Source: Ligula intestinalis (taxonomy: Eukaryota; Platyhelminthes; Cestoda; Diphyllobothriidea; Diphyllobothriidae). Taken from it: 64,000 nucleotides of DNA. Position numbers and translations under genes: made by a program. The notes under the pieces were generated by a model that worked only from the letters and a program-made list of their open reading frames with translations, was not told the origin of the DNA and ran no database searches. The stretch is from NCBI GenBank assembly GCA_036362985.1, contig JAYGXS010000003.1:4018588-4082587 (forward strand). Reading direction: 5' to 3'. Below are positions 54,040 to 64,000 of this stretch, piece after piece; the first letter of the stretch is position 1; every line of letters begins with the position of its first letter.

Positions 54040-54470
54040 TAGTAAACTCAAGCGGTAGAGCTTTGGCTGCGTAAAGGCCCTTCCTGCTATGCGGTTTTGA
54101 CTCCCGCCATAGGCCGAGAGTTTTTTCACAATTTCGTCAACTAAATTAAGCAAATCTGCCCATACTCCTGGATAATTAAGTCAGCCTAGTAGTCATTCTG
54201 GTGGACCCTAGATGATTGCTTAGGAAATCTTGCTTGGGCAGTCAGCTTGCAGTTCCGTAAATGAGGATTCCATACGAGCGGTAAACTTGGGTGAGTAAAA
54301 TCGATCTAAGTATGATTAAATTCATGACGCAAGGTGTGGCGCTTGTAACTCAAGTGGCAGAGCGTTGGTTGCGTTAAGTCCTTCCTGATATGCTGGTTCG
54401 TCTCTCGCCAAATGCCGCGAGTTTTTTTCACAATTTGGTCAACTAAAATTAAGCAGATCTGCCAAAATTC
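54040..54470 (+). repeat. tRNA-like repeat H, about 1.4 tandem units
   Basis: 'cacaatttcgtcaact' near 54127 and 'cacaatttggtcaact' near 54431 are about 304 bases apart, each preceded by a tRNA-like stretch (aactcaagcggtagagct; aactcaagtggcagagcg). The same spacing occurs at 58311-58615. Confidence 0.55.
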
Positions 54471-54589
54471 CTCAATAAGTGAACTGAGGGATGGCTAGCG
54501 TTCCAGAAATTACAGCCATAGCGTCACAGGTACAATATTATCTGGGCTCGTCCCACCTACCAGCGTAGCATTGCAGGTTGAAGTGAAAA

Positions 54590-55440
54590 AAGAAGGCACG
54601 CCGATCACCGGAATCACAGTTTCGTCCGTCTGGGCTTTTGAGCTCTTACTGGACTCCATCATCGGAGATAAAGGCCTCAATGATGAAAAAAAGCAATAGT
54701 AATGGGGAAGTAGCAGAGGTCAGTCAAACACCAGTGACGCTAGGTCGGAGTTGCCTGCGCAGGAAGACTGATGTCGGCGCCGGATCGATTGACTGATCCG
54801 GGCGTAAGTCAGTTCTCGGCCTTTCTTGCTGCCAGCGGCGGCGATTATCATCGCAGCTGCAAATTTAAACCCGTGACCAATCTCGTAGGCGTGGACAACC
54901 ATGTGTGATAATGTGTCACCCCGTCTTATAGCCAGCTTTTTGTTCGTGTATGCGCGAACCAAACATGCGTCCGCTCTGTCCTGTGTAATTTCGAGGACGG
55001 TTCAGGCACAGTATGCGATACACTACACCCAACTGCTCGCTAGGGCTCAATTTATCCCTAATTTTGATAACCCAGCTGCGTTTGGTAGCCTTGGGCTGGC
55101 GTGCAATTCCGACGCCTAGTTCCGCAGCAATGCGCTCAGGCGAATAAACAATGATTCCGATGATCGGCTTGTCGTTCTTTTTTTACCTAAAACATGCTGG
55201 GATGTTAACATTCACCTCACTTGCAGGCAGAATCGATACTCATAAAAGGTTATTAATCTGTGAGGCGTTCAATGTCGGTTGTTTTGGCAATGATGAAAGT
55301 ATCGTCGACGTAACGAGCGCAGACTGACGCTTGAGGCATGGTACTCGAACGCCAATTCTGTCAACAGGTATCTGAACCTGCGCGCGGACTGCAAAGCTCT
55401 ACGCCATTACGGTAGTAAAGGACACGGTTAAACTAAGTTA
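54590..55440 (-). pseudogene. Penelope-like element with RT and GIY-YIG remnants
   Basis: The minus strand has ARYVDDTFIIAKTTDIERLT (55255-55330), carrying the RT catalytic YVDD. Then come GVVYRILCLNRPRNYTGQS and GRMFGSRIHE (54945-55050), the GIY-YIG domain, and NKKLAIRRGDTLSHMVVHAY and EIGHGFKF (54830-54950). Stops break the frame. This is the only PLE in the window that keeps part of its reverse transcriptase. Confidence 0.75.
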
Positions 55441-55599
55441 GGATTTGCAGACGAAGACAGCCCTGTGACGAAACCATCGGAAGACAGAGCAGGATTACCA
55501 GCATCCTCTACCGTGGGGACGAAAAAGAATATCAATTGCCGTCAAGCTATGCCAATATCCACACGCAGGGCCAATAAGCTAGTGGAGAAAAATCTATCA

Positions 55600-55745
55600 A
55601 CCCAAAGCCAACCCGTACAGCCGCAACTTTAAGTTTGCTGATCGATAAAGTCAGTAGATGCTTCGACAAAGGCCAGCCGGCCCAGCTGTCCAAAAGTGTA
55701 TTCCAGTGAGCAAAACATGAACTATAATATCCGGACAGCTCAGCC
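55600..55745 (+). mobile_element. PLE family 2 3' end
   Basis: 'cagccgcaacttt', 'ctgatcgataaa' and a decayed hammerhead-like fold (55661-55705: TCGACAA, stem II GGCCAGC/GCTGTCC, then CAAAAGTG) match 45690-45800. Positions 3 and 8 are still U and A. Confidence 0.5.
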
Positions 55746-55759
55746 CGTTATTCTTACCC

Positions 55760-55990
55760 GCGACTGAAGAACCACTTCCATGCCTCAACTAACGGTGTCG
55801 AGCCAGGTTTTGAGTCGATTTCCTCTTCGATGATTGCATGTGAGTAACGGCGTGGCATCAAGGGCTCCAACATTGCGCTCGTGAGGTGAGCCATGAAGAA
55901 AGTGCAAAACTACATTATTCGCCTTTCTAAGATGGCCCGGGATATTCTTGTGATATTATCGCAGCGAATGCGGACTGTCTCATTTAAAAG
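55760..55990 (-). pseudogene. RTE-like retrotransposon fragment
   Basis: The minus strand reads NETVRIRCDNITRISRAIL with ERRIM following, the motif seen at 13315-13395, then EEEIDSKPGSTPLVEAWKWF. It is heavily broken. Confidence 0.6.
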
Positions 55991-56900
55991 GGACTCGGTG
56001 GACTTGATTCGGAAAATGATTGACAACAGTAATCGTCAAGTACCTCCTACATTGGCTCATCTTCCACGCGCACAACTCAGTATTTGTAGCCGTAAGGACA
56101 CTTGCGTACGGACACGTGTTTATAGACTGGTCAGTTGCCGTGAGGGGTCGTAGATGGTTTAGATAAGATAGCAAAATTTTAAATAACCCGACCACCCTTC
56201 TTTGGGCAAACAACGAAGAGGGCTTCACATGTCCGTCGAGCAGAGGGATTAGGATCGCTTGGGCACTTTTCTTGTCCTCCACCCGCATTACCTTGACATC
56301 ACAGCCAAAGCCGGATATTGCCGCAGGCCTGGACGCGGCTGATAAATTATATTTCACTGGACATGATTCGTCAGGATGCCACCGGAATTCCGGTAGTCAA
56401 TCTTCTTAGATGGGCCGACCACTTGATTTACCGTTGAAAATCTTCGCACGTGGACAATAAAAAACGTAAATGTCACTGACATCAACGGGACAGCCGTGTC
56501 AAGTCTGCACTCGAGACAGTGGCGGGTACGAGTTGGTGTACGTCCTTCCCCTAAAAACTGCAAAACTGACCCAGGTCCCGACGCGCAGGAAAAAAGATAG
56601 AGCACAGTAGTTCACAAACGGTATTTCTAATTCAATCGATGAACACACAGTCAACTGTTCTCTGACAGGGGATTCATATTACATGTCCGCCGGGGACGGC
56701 CACGATTATCTGCTTGATAAACAAATAGAGTTGGCGTTGGATGTAGACTGTAGAAAAGGAATGGAACAGAAATGCTGGCAGGAACAGAACGCACCCCACG
56801 TGCGTGTGCGTATAAAGGAGATAGAGAACAGTAGCTATTTCAAAATTGACCGGATGGGGGAGGGGGATAGGGAGTGAAAACGCGTAAACTGATCGATGTC

Positions 56901-56906
56901 TTTAAT
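56901..56906 (-). terminator. Possible polyadenylation signal for U2AF2
   Basis: The minus strand has ATTAAA about 170 bases beyond the U2AF2 stop. It is a variant signal, and no AATAAA is nearer. Confidence 0.3.
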
Positions 56907-56925
56907 CTCCAAAAAAGTTAATGGT

Positions 56926-56946
56926 GGGGGGGGGGGGGGGGGGGGG
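56926..56946 (+). repeat. 21-base G homopolymer
   Basis: The uninterrupted G run (C run on the U2AF2 sense strand) lies between the U2AF2 stop and the possible polyadenylation signal. Confidence 0.85.
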
Positions 56947-57073
56947 AGTGGGAGATAGGGAGCTAGCGAGTTGTCCCAACTGTGTGCATATTTCCCGATA
57001 AGCGTATTTATCTATGTAGAACGAGGGTGGTATCATACACAAAAAGGTAAAAACCGGAGTAGGGCGAGGCGGC

Positions 57074-57790
57074 TTAGAACTCCTGCTTCAGATATCGAAG
57101 AGGGTCAAAGAAATTCGTGACGACGATTCTACCGTTGAACTGACGTCCTGAGAGAGCATTGCTGGCGGCCATTGCGTCCTTGATAGAGACAAATTCAACG
57201 AAAATGCATCCCACACCAGGCACGTTAACACCTGGCATTGGTCGTGGCATCTGCATACTCTTGACTTGACCATGCCGTAAACACTCTGTCCGAACGTCGT
57301 CGAAGACGTCAGTATAGTCTTCGGGCGACTCAATGTCCGCAGGAGTGATCATGTTCGACAGGCAGAGTACTTCAGTCGCGAGAGTTTGGTTAGCCTCTGC
57401 TCCTCCTGCCATCGCGAGCGCATCCGTGCTCTGTTGCTGCTGCTGCTGCTGCTCGTCCTTGCTCGTTGCCGGCGCCTCTGCGACCGAAGGTGTGGCGGTG
57501 GCAGCGGCGGTTGAAGGATCAGGGGTGGTGGTGGCGGTGACGGGGGTGGCAGCAGCAGCGGCACCTGGTGACTCCAACGTGGGCAGCAACTTGGTGATGG
57601 AGGAGAGAGAGGAGGCAGCCAGCGCATCGCCGAGGCTGGGGCAGGCGGTGGCCAGATAGTCGGCTCTAATGGCAAACAGTTTGCGGTCCTCGATTTCCAG
57701 ATTGTGCAGCGCAGCCGCCACCATGTCGGCAGTTTTACAGTCAAAGTACTCGAAGAAGCCACAGCCCTTGGAGACGCCAGTAGCTGGATC
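57074..57790 (-). CDS. U2AF2: U2AF2-like exon: end of RRM2, linker, UHM
   Basis: It begins DPATGVSKGCGFFEYFD (RRM2 RNP1; human DSATGLSKGYAFCEYVD). An Ala/Thr/Pro linker of about 95 residues follows, with seven glutamines (residues 533-539). Next is EVLCLSNMITP, DVRTECLRHGQVKSMQMPRP, GCIFVEFVSIKDA and the RxF motif in SGRQFNGRIVV, all matching the human UHM. It ends with the stop at 57076-57074. The acceptor AG is at 57792-57791 (minus). The RxF and acidic helix residues needed to bind SF1/SF3B1-type ligands are kept. Confidence 0.95.
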   Translation of the reverse strand, partial: DPATGVSKGCGFFEYFDCKTADMVAAALHNLEIEDRKLFAIRADYLATACPSLGDALAASSLSSITKLLPTLESPGAAAAATPVTATTTPDPSTAAATATPSVAEAPATSKDEQQQQQQQSTDALAMAGGAEANQTLATEVLCLSNMITPADIESPEDYTDVFDDVRTECLRHGQVKSMQMPRPMPGVNVPGVGCIFVEFVSIKDAMAASNALSGRQFNGRIVVTNFFDPLRYLKQEF

Positions 57791-60700
57791 CTGTAAACAG
57801 GGAGCAAGGTGAACAGTGATAAAAGATGGGCTTGGGAGCACCATGCCTTACAGTATACCTCACCTAATTGATTTTGAATGATGTATGAAAATGCCCATTT
57901 TATGATTGAAAAGTCAGCTTGACAAACAATTGTTTTCGGTCATTCAACATCAGGCGGCTACATTGGCATGGAGAATTAAACATTCAGTTGTTTAAAGTGC
58001 TCATGGTGTGTGTAGGGGGGGGGAGCCTGAGTCATCTGTTTGTTTCCAAGTCGCCTGAATATCGGAGTCAGCGTGTTGAGGACTTTGGCGTGTGGAGCAC
58101 GGGGGAGGGCGTTCTCATGGTAGACTGTTTGATGTTTGTATGTCAGACACGCGGCGTGTGTCTTACTGTTCTGCGGATTCGGGTACTGTGCATAACTGAT
58201 TTTTTATGCTTCATGTCAATCTATTAGCCCGACGAGTAATGACTGAAAGCGGTTATTAGGAGGTTTATCAGACTAGCTTAATTTGAGTTCACCCAACTGT
58301 GAAACAATTTTCACAATTGGGTCAACGCGAATTAAGCAAATCTGAAAAACCTCCAAATAATTAAGTCAGCCTAATAGTCATTCTGGTGGATTCTAGATGA
58401 TTGCTTAGGAAACCCTGTTTGGGCAGCCAGCTTGCTGTTCCGTATTGGTGGATTCCATATGGGCGGGAAAGTTGGGCGGGTAATATCGACCCAATTGTGA
58501 ATAAATTCAGGGCGCGAGGTGGGGTGGTTGAGGCTCAGTGGTCAGAGCGTTGGCTTCCGGTAAAGGCCTTTTCTACAACGCGGGTTCAAATCCCGTCAAA
58601 CGCCTCGAGCATTTTCACAATTGGGTCAACTCAAATGAAAGCAGTTGTTTGCCAAAACGACTTTGAACAATTTAGACCTTTTTACTACATAACGTTTTCA
58701 GATTTGGCAATGGGACACTCGGCAGCTTAACGTCAAAGCTCATCCAATGAACAAATTATGAAGAAGTACGGTGACGCAGTGAATCAGACGGTCCGAAAAC
58801 TATATCTGTCATGGGTTAAAGGGAAAGCAGCCGTAATGAAAAGACGAGACGTGTAGCGTAGCGTAGGGGCAATGGTAGGTTACCAATTTTTTTACCACAC
58901 TTAAAAATTATATTATATCACTGGTCATGTGTGCGGCACCAGTATGTGAGATAGGTCCGCTGAAATTCCTCCAAAGGGCTTTCAGTGGTTATGCCCAGCA
59001 GAGTAAATGTTCCGAATGAACAGTTTCAGAGGCTTTTACACAAAAAATGCTTGATAGTCCTACGCTGGCCCTAATCCTGTTTTTTGCGACCTCTCCGCTT
59101 GGTGAAAGTTCGATTTTACGCTGGGTTACTTGAAGCTAATCTACAAGACCACGAAGCTAAAAATGGGAACGGGATTCGAGATGCAAGACTTATGTGCGTC
59201 TACTTTTGATCAGCTAACTTAGCACGTTTTTTTGTTTGGACAAAAACGGGGATCACAGGGGCTTGTGATAAGCATTTAACAGGCCGCGATGTTACGCTAC
59301 TTCCAAAAGTACATGTGTACCTCAGTTAAGCGCAACCCTTTGAGTTTTGTTAACCATTGCGCCTGTGCCTATCTCCAGTCTTTGTTGTTTAGCCTTGCCA
59401 CTAATTGGGAAGGCATATGCGAGCGGACACTAAAGAGACCCTCCTCTCTAAAATCCAGTTCATTACTGCCCCTCTGGTAAGGGTATTGCTCATTGCCTGC
59501 GACGGGCGAAATACTGAGGGCCACCAGTAAGTGGCCAAATTTTGTCACTATTGATTTCAGAACATTTCCTGGGAAGAACGCGATTAGGATGAAAGTCCCC
59601 AATATGTTGAGTGGACGTAGTTCCGCAAGCGTGTAGATGTCAACCATTTCAAGGGGCTTGATTCTCGTTCCGATTGGCGGCACGATAATCGTCAACGACA
59701 ACAGCTGGGAACTTCGTATTATTCTACAGGTCCCAACGCATTAGTAGTTTAACTGCACATGTTAGTGCGAAGTACCACGGTGCTATGAAAGGGAAAGAAC
59801 CAACTAATTAATTCCACCAAGCCGAGTTACGATTTGACGTAGACTTCTTGGCCTGTTGCTCACCAACGACTATGTATCATAAGCATCTCCATTTATTGCA
59901 ATTAGTGAACAAAAGGACTGACCATACGATACAAGTCAGGCATGCAAACACTTAATTTATTACGAAAAATAAGGCGAGACTGGGCGAAAATAGCAGGCAA
60001 CAAGAAGAACCACGACGTTTACATCTAGTTGCCGTTGACATAAATAAATTGTTAGCAAAGCTCACGTAACCATGGAAAATGTGTCTCATCAGCTATTCTA
60101 ACAGCCAATCTTGCCCATTAAGAAGCTCGGCCGACTGGGCATTCAAGCCCAAATTAAAGGCAGACTGGTTTTAGCGCAATAGTCCCATAGAAACGACTTC
60201 AAAGAGGGATGGGAATTTTGGACAACCTTGGCGGTTAAAACCCCCTAGAAAACTGAAAAAATGATAAAACCAATTTCCTGACAAGTTGGACTTGGCATTA
60301 CATGCGACAAGGCAAGTAAGGCCTTAAGCATTGGATGAACAGCATTTAGCTAGGATTATGAATTAACAAGTCGGCTGTGGGAGCGGTAGTTACGGTTGAA
60401 ATCGATATTGCACGAAAATGAGGGGGAAGGCTTTGAATGTATGGGAGATACTTCCTACCTTAGGTCAGTATCACGGCTTACAACACACTCCTTCGATTGA
60501 GAAATTATGAATTCACACAATTATAACTGTTGCATAGCCAAATGCTTACCTTGACCATGCCACAAGACTTCAGAACGCCAAAGGACGAAAGCATTGACTG
60601 AAGACTGATCTCCTGCATCGTAGGCGGTAGTCCACATACAAATACACAATTTGAAGAGAGGGAGGGCGAGAAGGCGAAACCAGTTCTCGATTCGAGAGTC

Positions 60701-61874
60701 ACTGGTGGTGGAACGTAGTCACGAGGACGACGGACACGCAGGGAACTGCCATAGTACGTAACACCGTCCAAATTCAAAGCGGCAGTGGCCTCTTCCACGG
60801 ACCTCAGTTCGATGAAGGAAAAATGCCTCTCTGAGTTAACCTGGACTGCGATTACAGGATCACCTACTGCTTGACAAAGGCCGCGTGCTCTCATCTCCGT
60901 GTTGAAAAAGAGCATCATGCCCTCAGAGGTCATACCCGGTGGTATACTTCCAATGTAGAGTCTACGAGCCTGCCTAGTGGCACTGAGAGGTATGAGTGGA
61001 TTGACTGCGGGCGCTGGTTGAGGAGTTAATAGACCAGGCATTTTTAAACCAATCAGTTCCCCCAGCGACGATGGCGGCTGACCTGGTGAATTCAAAACGT
61101 TCATAAGGAGGGAGAGAAGAGAACTGGCAAGCGGGTTAGACTGGACGAGTCGGGGAAGTGAACCCAATGTTTCAGACATAGGGACGTTGGTGGGGTTTGC
61201 AATGGTCGGTGTTTTTGGAGAAGCGACTGGGGGCTTGATTTCAGCCATTGTAGTAGCGGTGGTGTCCTTATGACTGCCTTCAATGGAACTAGTGGCGCGG
61301 CTGGGCTCCGATGGCTTTGGTGGTGGTGCCCGAGGTGTGGGGCTGCGTCCGCGACGAGATCGTGATGACGAGCTGCTGCTCCTACTGGAGCTTCGTGAAC
61401 GGCTCGAATAGGAGGAAGACCTGTCACGTCTACGGTGTTTGTGGCCTCTCCTCGTGCTAGACGACCTACGTCGTGAAGATGAGGATCGGGATCGATGAGA
61501 GCGTCGAGACCGCCGACCCCTGGAGCGACTTCGACGAGAATGTCGGCAATGAGATGAATGCCGCCGCTTGCGCTGTGCTTTTGAGCAGGTATGAGTACGT
61601 CTTTTAGACCGCTGGCGAGTTTGACTGGAGTCGCGATGGCTGGAAATACTTCCTGGCTTCTTGGAGGCAAGATCTGCTTTTGTTTCGTGTTTTGGACTGT
61701 GTGTGGTTTTGCGAGTAGCTGCCTCCGAACTATTTTCCGACCGCTGATTCTCTGAGGCCTTTTTGTGGGGAGAACATGTAGTTGACGAAACAGACGGCTC
61801 TTGCATCTTCTTTGGTATTTTGTAGCAGAAGCGAGCTCTATCACTAGAGCTCAGCTCAGCACGATCGTATGAGC
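57074..61874 (-). CDS. U2AF2: U2AF2 (U2AF65)-like splicing factor (gene span)
   Basis: U2AF65 binds the polypyrimidine tract at 3' splice sites and recruits U2 snRNP, in the nucleus. The two coding exons (61874-60550 and 57790-57074) join in phase 0 across a 2759-bp intron and give 657 residues from the ATG at 61806-61804. Order: acidic/Ser-rich start, RS region (about 63-155), Pro/Ser linker, RRM1 (about 281-361), RRM2 (about 387-462), long Ala/Thr/Pro/Gln linker, and C-terminal UHM (about 560-657). Human U2AF65 has 475 residues; the extra length is in the N-terminal half and the RRM2-UHM linker. The KYWDVPPPGFEHITP motif that binds U2AF35 is not visible and no tryptophan occurs anywhere before RRM1. 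An upstream non-coding or short coding exon is likely. Confidence 0.93.
57890..58135 (+). repeat. Repeat G copy in U2AF2 intron
   Basis: 'tgttttcggtcattcaacat', 'caggcggctac' and 'ggcatggag' match 15770-15820, followed by a G run and 'agcacgggggagggcgttc' (15965-15985 in the other copy). Confidence 0.5.
58281..58636 (+). repeat. tRNA-like repeat H with inverted ends
   Basis: The ends ATTTGAGTTCACCCAACTGT and (reverse complement of the other end) ATTTGAGTTGACCCAATTGT mirror each other over about 24 bases. Inside, 58525-58602 has a tRNA-like head: a paired GAGGTG/CGCCTC stem, box A GGCTCAGTGGTCAGAGCGTT and box B GCGGGTTCAAATCCCGTC. Confidence 0.6.
58640..60549. other. U2AF2 intron, remainder
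   Basis: A minus-strand frame of 110 codons (59369-59701) has no motif I know. Nothing else was seen. Confidence 0.4.
60550..61874 (-). CDS. U2AF2: U2AF2-like exon: RS region, RRM1, start of RRM2
   Basis: The RS region is dense in SRSR, RRSR and SSRSR between residues 85 and 155. RRM1 reads RQARRLYIGSIPPGMTSE (human RQARRLYVGNIPFGITEE), VNSERHFSFIELRSVEEA and LRVRRPRDYVPPP (human LKIRRPHDYQPLP). RRM2 starts NCVFVCGLPP and the exon ends GVLKSCGMVK at GT 60549-60548 (minus), exactly where human continues DSATG. The frame is open upstream of the ATG to an acceptor AG at 61876-61875. The true start could therefore lie in an earlier exon, or the site could serve for a spliced leader. Confidence 0.93.
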
Positions 61875-64000
61875 CTGCAAACAGAAATTGAACCGAATAA
61901 AATAGTAATAATTAAGTTTAATTGCGCAGGACGTGACAGATCGATAACTCTAAACTACTAATAGTTAACGGTTACTGAAACCAAATGATCAGTAAAATAT
62001 CTTAAATTCAGCTTCAGATGGTGTGAACTATGTTAAACTGTTGTGGGACCCGAAATACAATTAGAGTTGAAAAGGTAAGCGGCACTCAAAGTCAGGGTCA
62101 TTCTGCGCACGACCAATCAATAACTTTCGCCCAAAACTTATCTTCTCAAGCCAGTGACAAAAAAATGAACGACAAAGCCAATGTTTCCATGAGAATGATT
62201 GCACTTCGTCCGAGATATGGAATGGTCAATGGTGAGGTCATTTCGCAAGTGCGTCAATCAGTACCATGCCTGAAGTTTTTATCTTCTCATTTTGCTGCGC
62301 TAAATGATCAACCTCAGGGTATACGCCCTACAATTAAACGAGGGTTTATTGCAGGCACCAGCCGAAGCATTCTTAATCAAAATAACGACTTTCATTCCAT
62401 TGAGAACTCTGGATTTAGACATGCAGTGTTTGTTCTTCATTCTGTAAGTAAGCAACTATGTAGACAGTCAGATTTGCGCAGAAAATGTGGACGTGTTAGC
62501 CCATAATAAAGACCATTTAGCACAGAGAAATCGATACTTTGTAGATAGACCCAATTTTGCTGTTTCTTGTGAAAGTTGCACTGTCTCGAATGAGTAACGA
62601 TACTAACCCGCCGCGAGTCAAATGGGTGTGTGAAAATATCACAAGTGTATTAATTTCGGGATAAGTCGCATTACGAAAGGAATTTTCTAAACTAGTAAGC
62701 AAGAACTGACGAACATCTAATATGCCTTCTAACTCGGGCTAGTGCACGCACAACCATTTGTTCTTGATAAAAAAAAACACCTAAATCTTAAGAAACTGGA
62801 AAGCAGACATCCCAATAAATGCAATTTCAAGGAAAGGCGTCGTTTGGGAAAATTTATTCAGTAAATTTTCCTAATTTTCCCAAAGGACACCTTTTTTGAA
62901 ATATTGAGAAATATTAAGCGATGTGAGCCAATTAACAGTCAAAATATCGGCAACACGTCTTACGCAGGCTGCTAAATTAGACTATGTTTGGTTCGTGGTC
63001 GTCAGTAACCCACTTGCTTACCAGGCGACGAAAGGCTGCCTGCCATACTTACCGGAACCCAAACCGGCTGTAGGGAATAAAGTATCCGATAAAGCATACA
63101 ATTTAAAAGAAGTTCGTGATAGAAACGCGCAGCGGTTTTCGATAGCAAATTGCTACTAAGTCTGCACATTGAAAATACTTAATGGATAATGGCATGTGTG
63201 CGTGGTGTTTTGTGCACGGAGATCTACTCAGATTGTGAACCGAATCCTATACTCAGGAGCCAAGCATGGGCCGACGGGAAGTTGATGACCGCTAGAGTTA
63301 GGACCAACTTTCCAAAAATATATCCAGTTAAGTCAGAGATCATATTTCAGTCTCACCATGGTATTTAATATTACGTCGTAATAATTTACTATTTATTCGC
63401 TTGCGATATAAAGGACTAAAAATCCTTATGGGCGGTCCCAACAAGTAAATTTTCAGACAGCGGGCAGAAATCAGAAACATTGAGATAACCAAAATATTAC
63501 GAACAGGTGCTCAGTCGGTGGCAGAGACGAGCATCCGAGCGCTACGCGGCGCTAGTGAAATGCGACCCAGAGCTTTCGAGAATATAGAGACGGAAAATCG
63601 AAAATGGCTGTCAAAAATAGGTCTTAAAATAAACAAACTCCTATTAATGCGATGCCATGATCCATAAAGCCATAGTAGGCATTACACTTCCAATAGATTT
63701 AACCGATTTATTGATGGATCTGTAAAAGTTGGACTAAGGTACTGCTTGGTTAAGGCACCAATTGGATATTGCATTGGTTTATCCACAAGCTTCTGGATCT
63801 GGCGGAGCGGGTAAAAATCCTGTTCCCCCACTCATTTTAGGAAGTTCAGTGGTGAAAGCCTTATTCTTTCTATGACGTTACTTATATGTATGTTTTTATA
63901 CCTTCCACCTGCATGAGCATTGGAGCCCTTGCTAAACACCTTCGTACTGTAAATTAAACTATATGGAGATATGGCGAATGTTCATAAACCAGCCAATTGA
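61875..64000. other. Region upstream of U2AF2 coding exon
   Basis: It should contain the U2AF2 promoter or a first exon, but no convincing minus-strand start with a matching phase-1 donor was found. The acceptor at 61875 has a T-rich tract. One small inverted-repeat element is listed separately. Confidence 0.4.
62827..62900. mobile_element. Small inverted-repeat element related to the 21.6-kb palindrome
   Basis: Its arms 'ggaaaggcgtcgtttgggaa' and 'ttcccaaaggacaccttttt' mirror each other. The left arm and the 'aaatttattcagtaaatttt' centre match the outer tails of the element at 21587-21783. It looks like a deletion form lacking the hammerhead part. Confidence 0.5.

Larger units (their letters stand above)
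52973..57073. other. Intergenic region between two convergent genes
   Basis: It holds the 3' flank of CLEC16A, PLE remnants (53405-53830, 54590-55440, 55600-55745), tRNA-like repeat H (54040-54470), an RTE-like piece (55760-55990) and a 21-base G run. 56165-56680 shows nothing I recognise. Confidence 0.6.

Noticed and set aside
58525..58602. Possible true tRNA gene
   Set aside because: A paired stem and both promoter boxes are present, but the D region is too long and the same sequence recurs in decayed repeats at 54040, 54350 and 50310; it is a SINE-like part.
59369..59701. 110-codon minus-strand open frame in the U2AF2 intron
   Set aside because: It is on the same strand as U2AF2, but adding it would break the perfect RRM2 join between the two exons; no known motif.
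62030..62506. 158-codon plus-strand open frame upstream of U2AF2
   Set aside because: No family motif, no compositional sign of coding, no splice or 5' context; likely chance in the promoter or first intron of U2AF2.
1..64000. CRISPR array, operons, ribosome binding sites, bacterial genes
   Set aside because: The window is eukaryotic, with spliced genes and retrotransposons; no regularly spaced short direct repeats were seen.

Overview
The window is eukaryotic: its genes are split by GT-AG introns of up to 14 kb that are packed with retrotransposon debris. Two genes are clear. Both match conserved animal proteins, and together with the repeat load they fit a flatworm, probably a tapeworm (inference; the sequence carries no species marker).

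Plus strand, 3.6-53.0 kb: the 3' part of a CLEC16A orthologue (ema in fly, gop-1 in worm), an endosome/autophagy membrane-trafficking protein. Thirteen exons were found whose splice phases all agree; they encode about 888 codons and end at a stop at 52970-52972. The first roughly 250 residues, including the FPL domain, must lie upstream of the window. Minus strand, 57.1-61.9 kb: a U2AF2 (U2AF65)-like splicing factor with an RS region and three RRM/UHM domains in two coding exons, tail to tail with CLEC16A. Its N-terminal linker has no visible U2AF35-binding tryptophan motif, so it may be a divergent paralogue.

Nearly everything else is repeat. Intron 1 (3.8-17.8 kb) holds an unclassified repeat ('repeat C') invaded by a pogo-like MITE and by a compound Penelope-like element (PLE), a 954-bp long-inverted-repeat element, an RTE-type reverse transcriptase remnant and a Jockey/I-like 3' end. 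Introns 2-8 carry further Jockey-like, RTE-like, CR1-like, hAT-like, PLE and SINE-like copies. Intron 10 holds a PLE nested in an older repeat, and intron 11 is mostly PLE. The intergenic gap and the U2AF2 intron carry PLE, RTE and tRNA-like repeats.

The most unusual recurring structure is a PLE (or PLE-like) insertion whose two outer ends are both 3' ends pointing outward, each carrying a hammerhead-ribozyme-like fold with a very short stem III. It occurs at about 7.3-9.5, 21.6-21.8, 33.1-33.9, 45.7-47.3, 48.8-49.7 and 51.8-52.2 kb. The 197-bp copy at 21.6 kb is almost only two such ends joined head to head, and one of its ribozyme cores fits the full consensus. Across families the core positions 3 and 8 change together, and an extra nucleotide follows A9.
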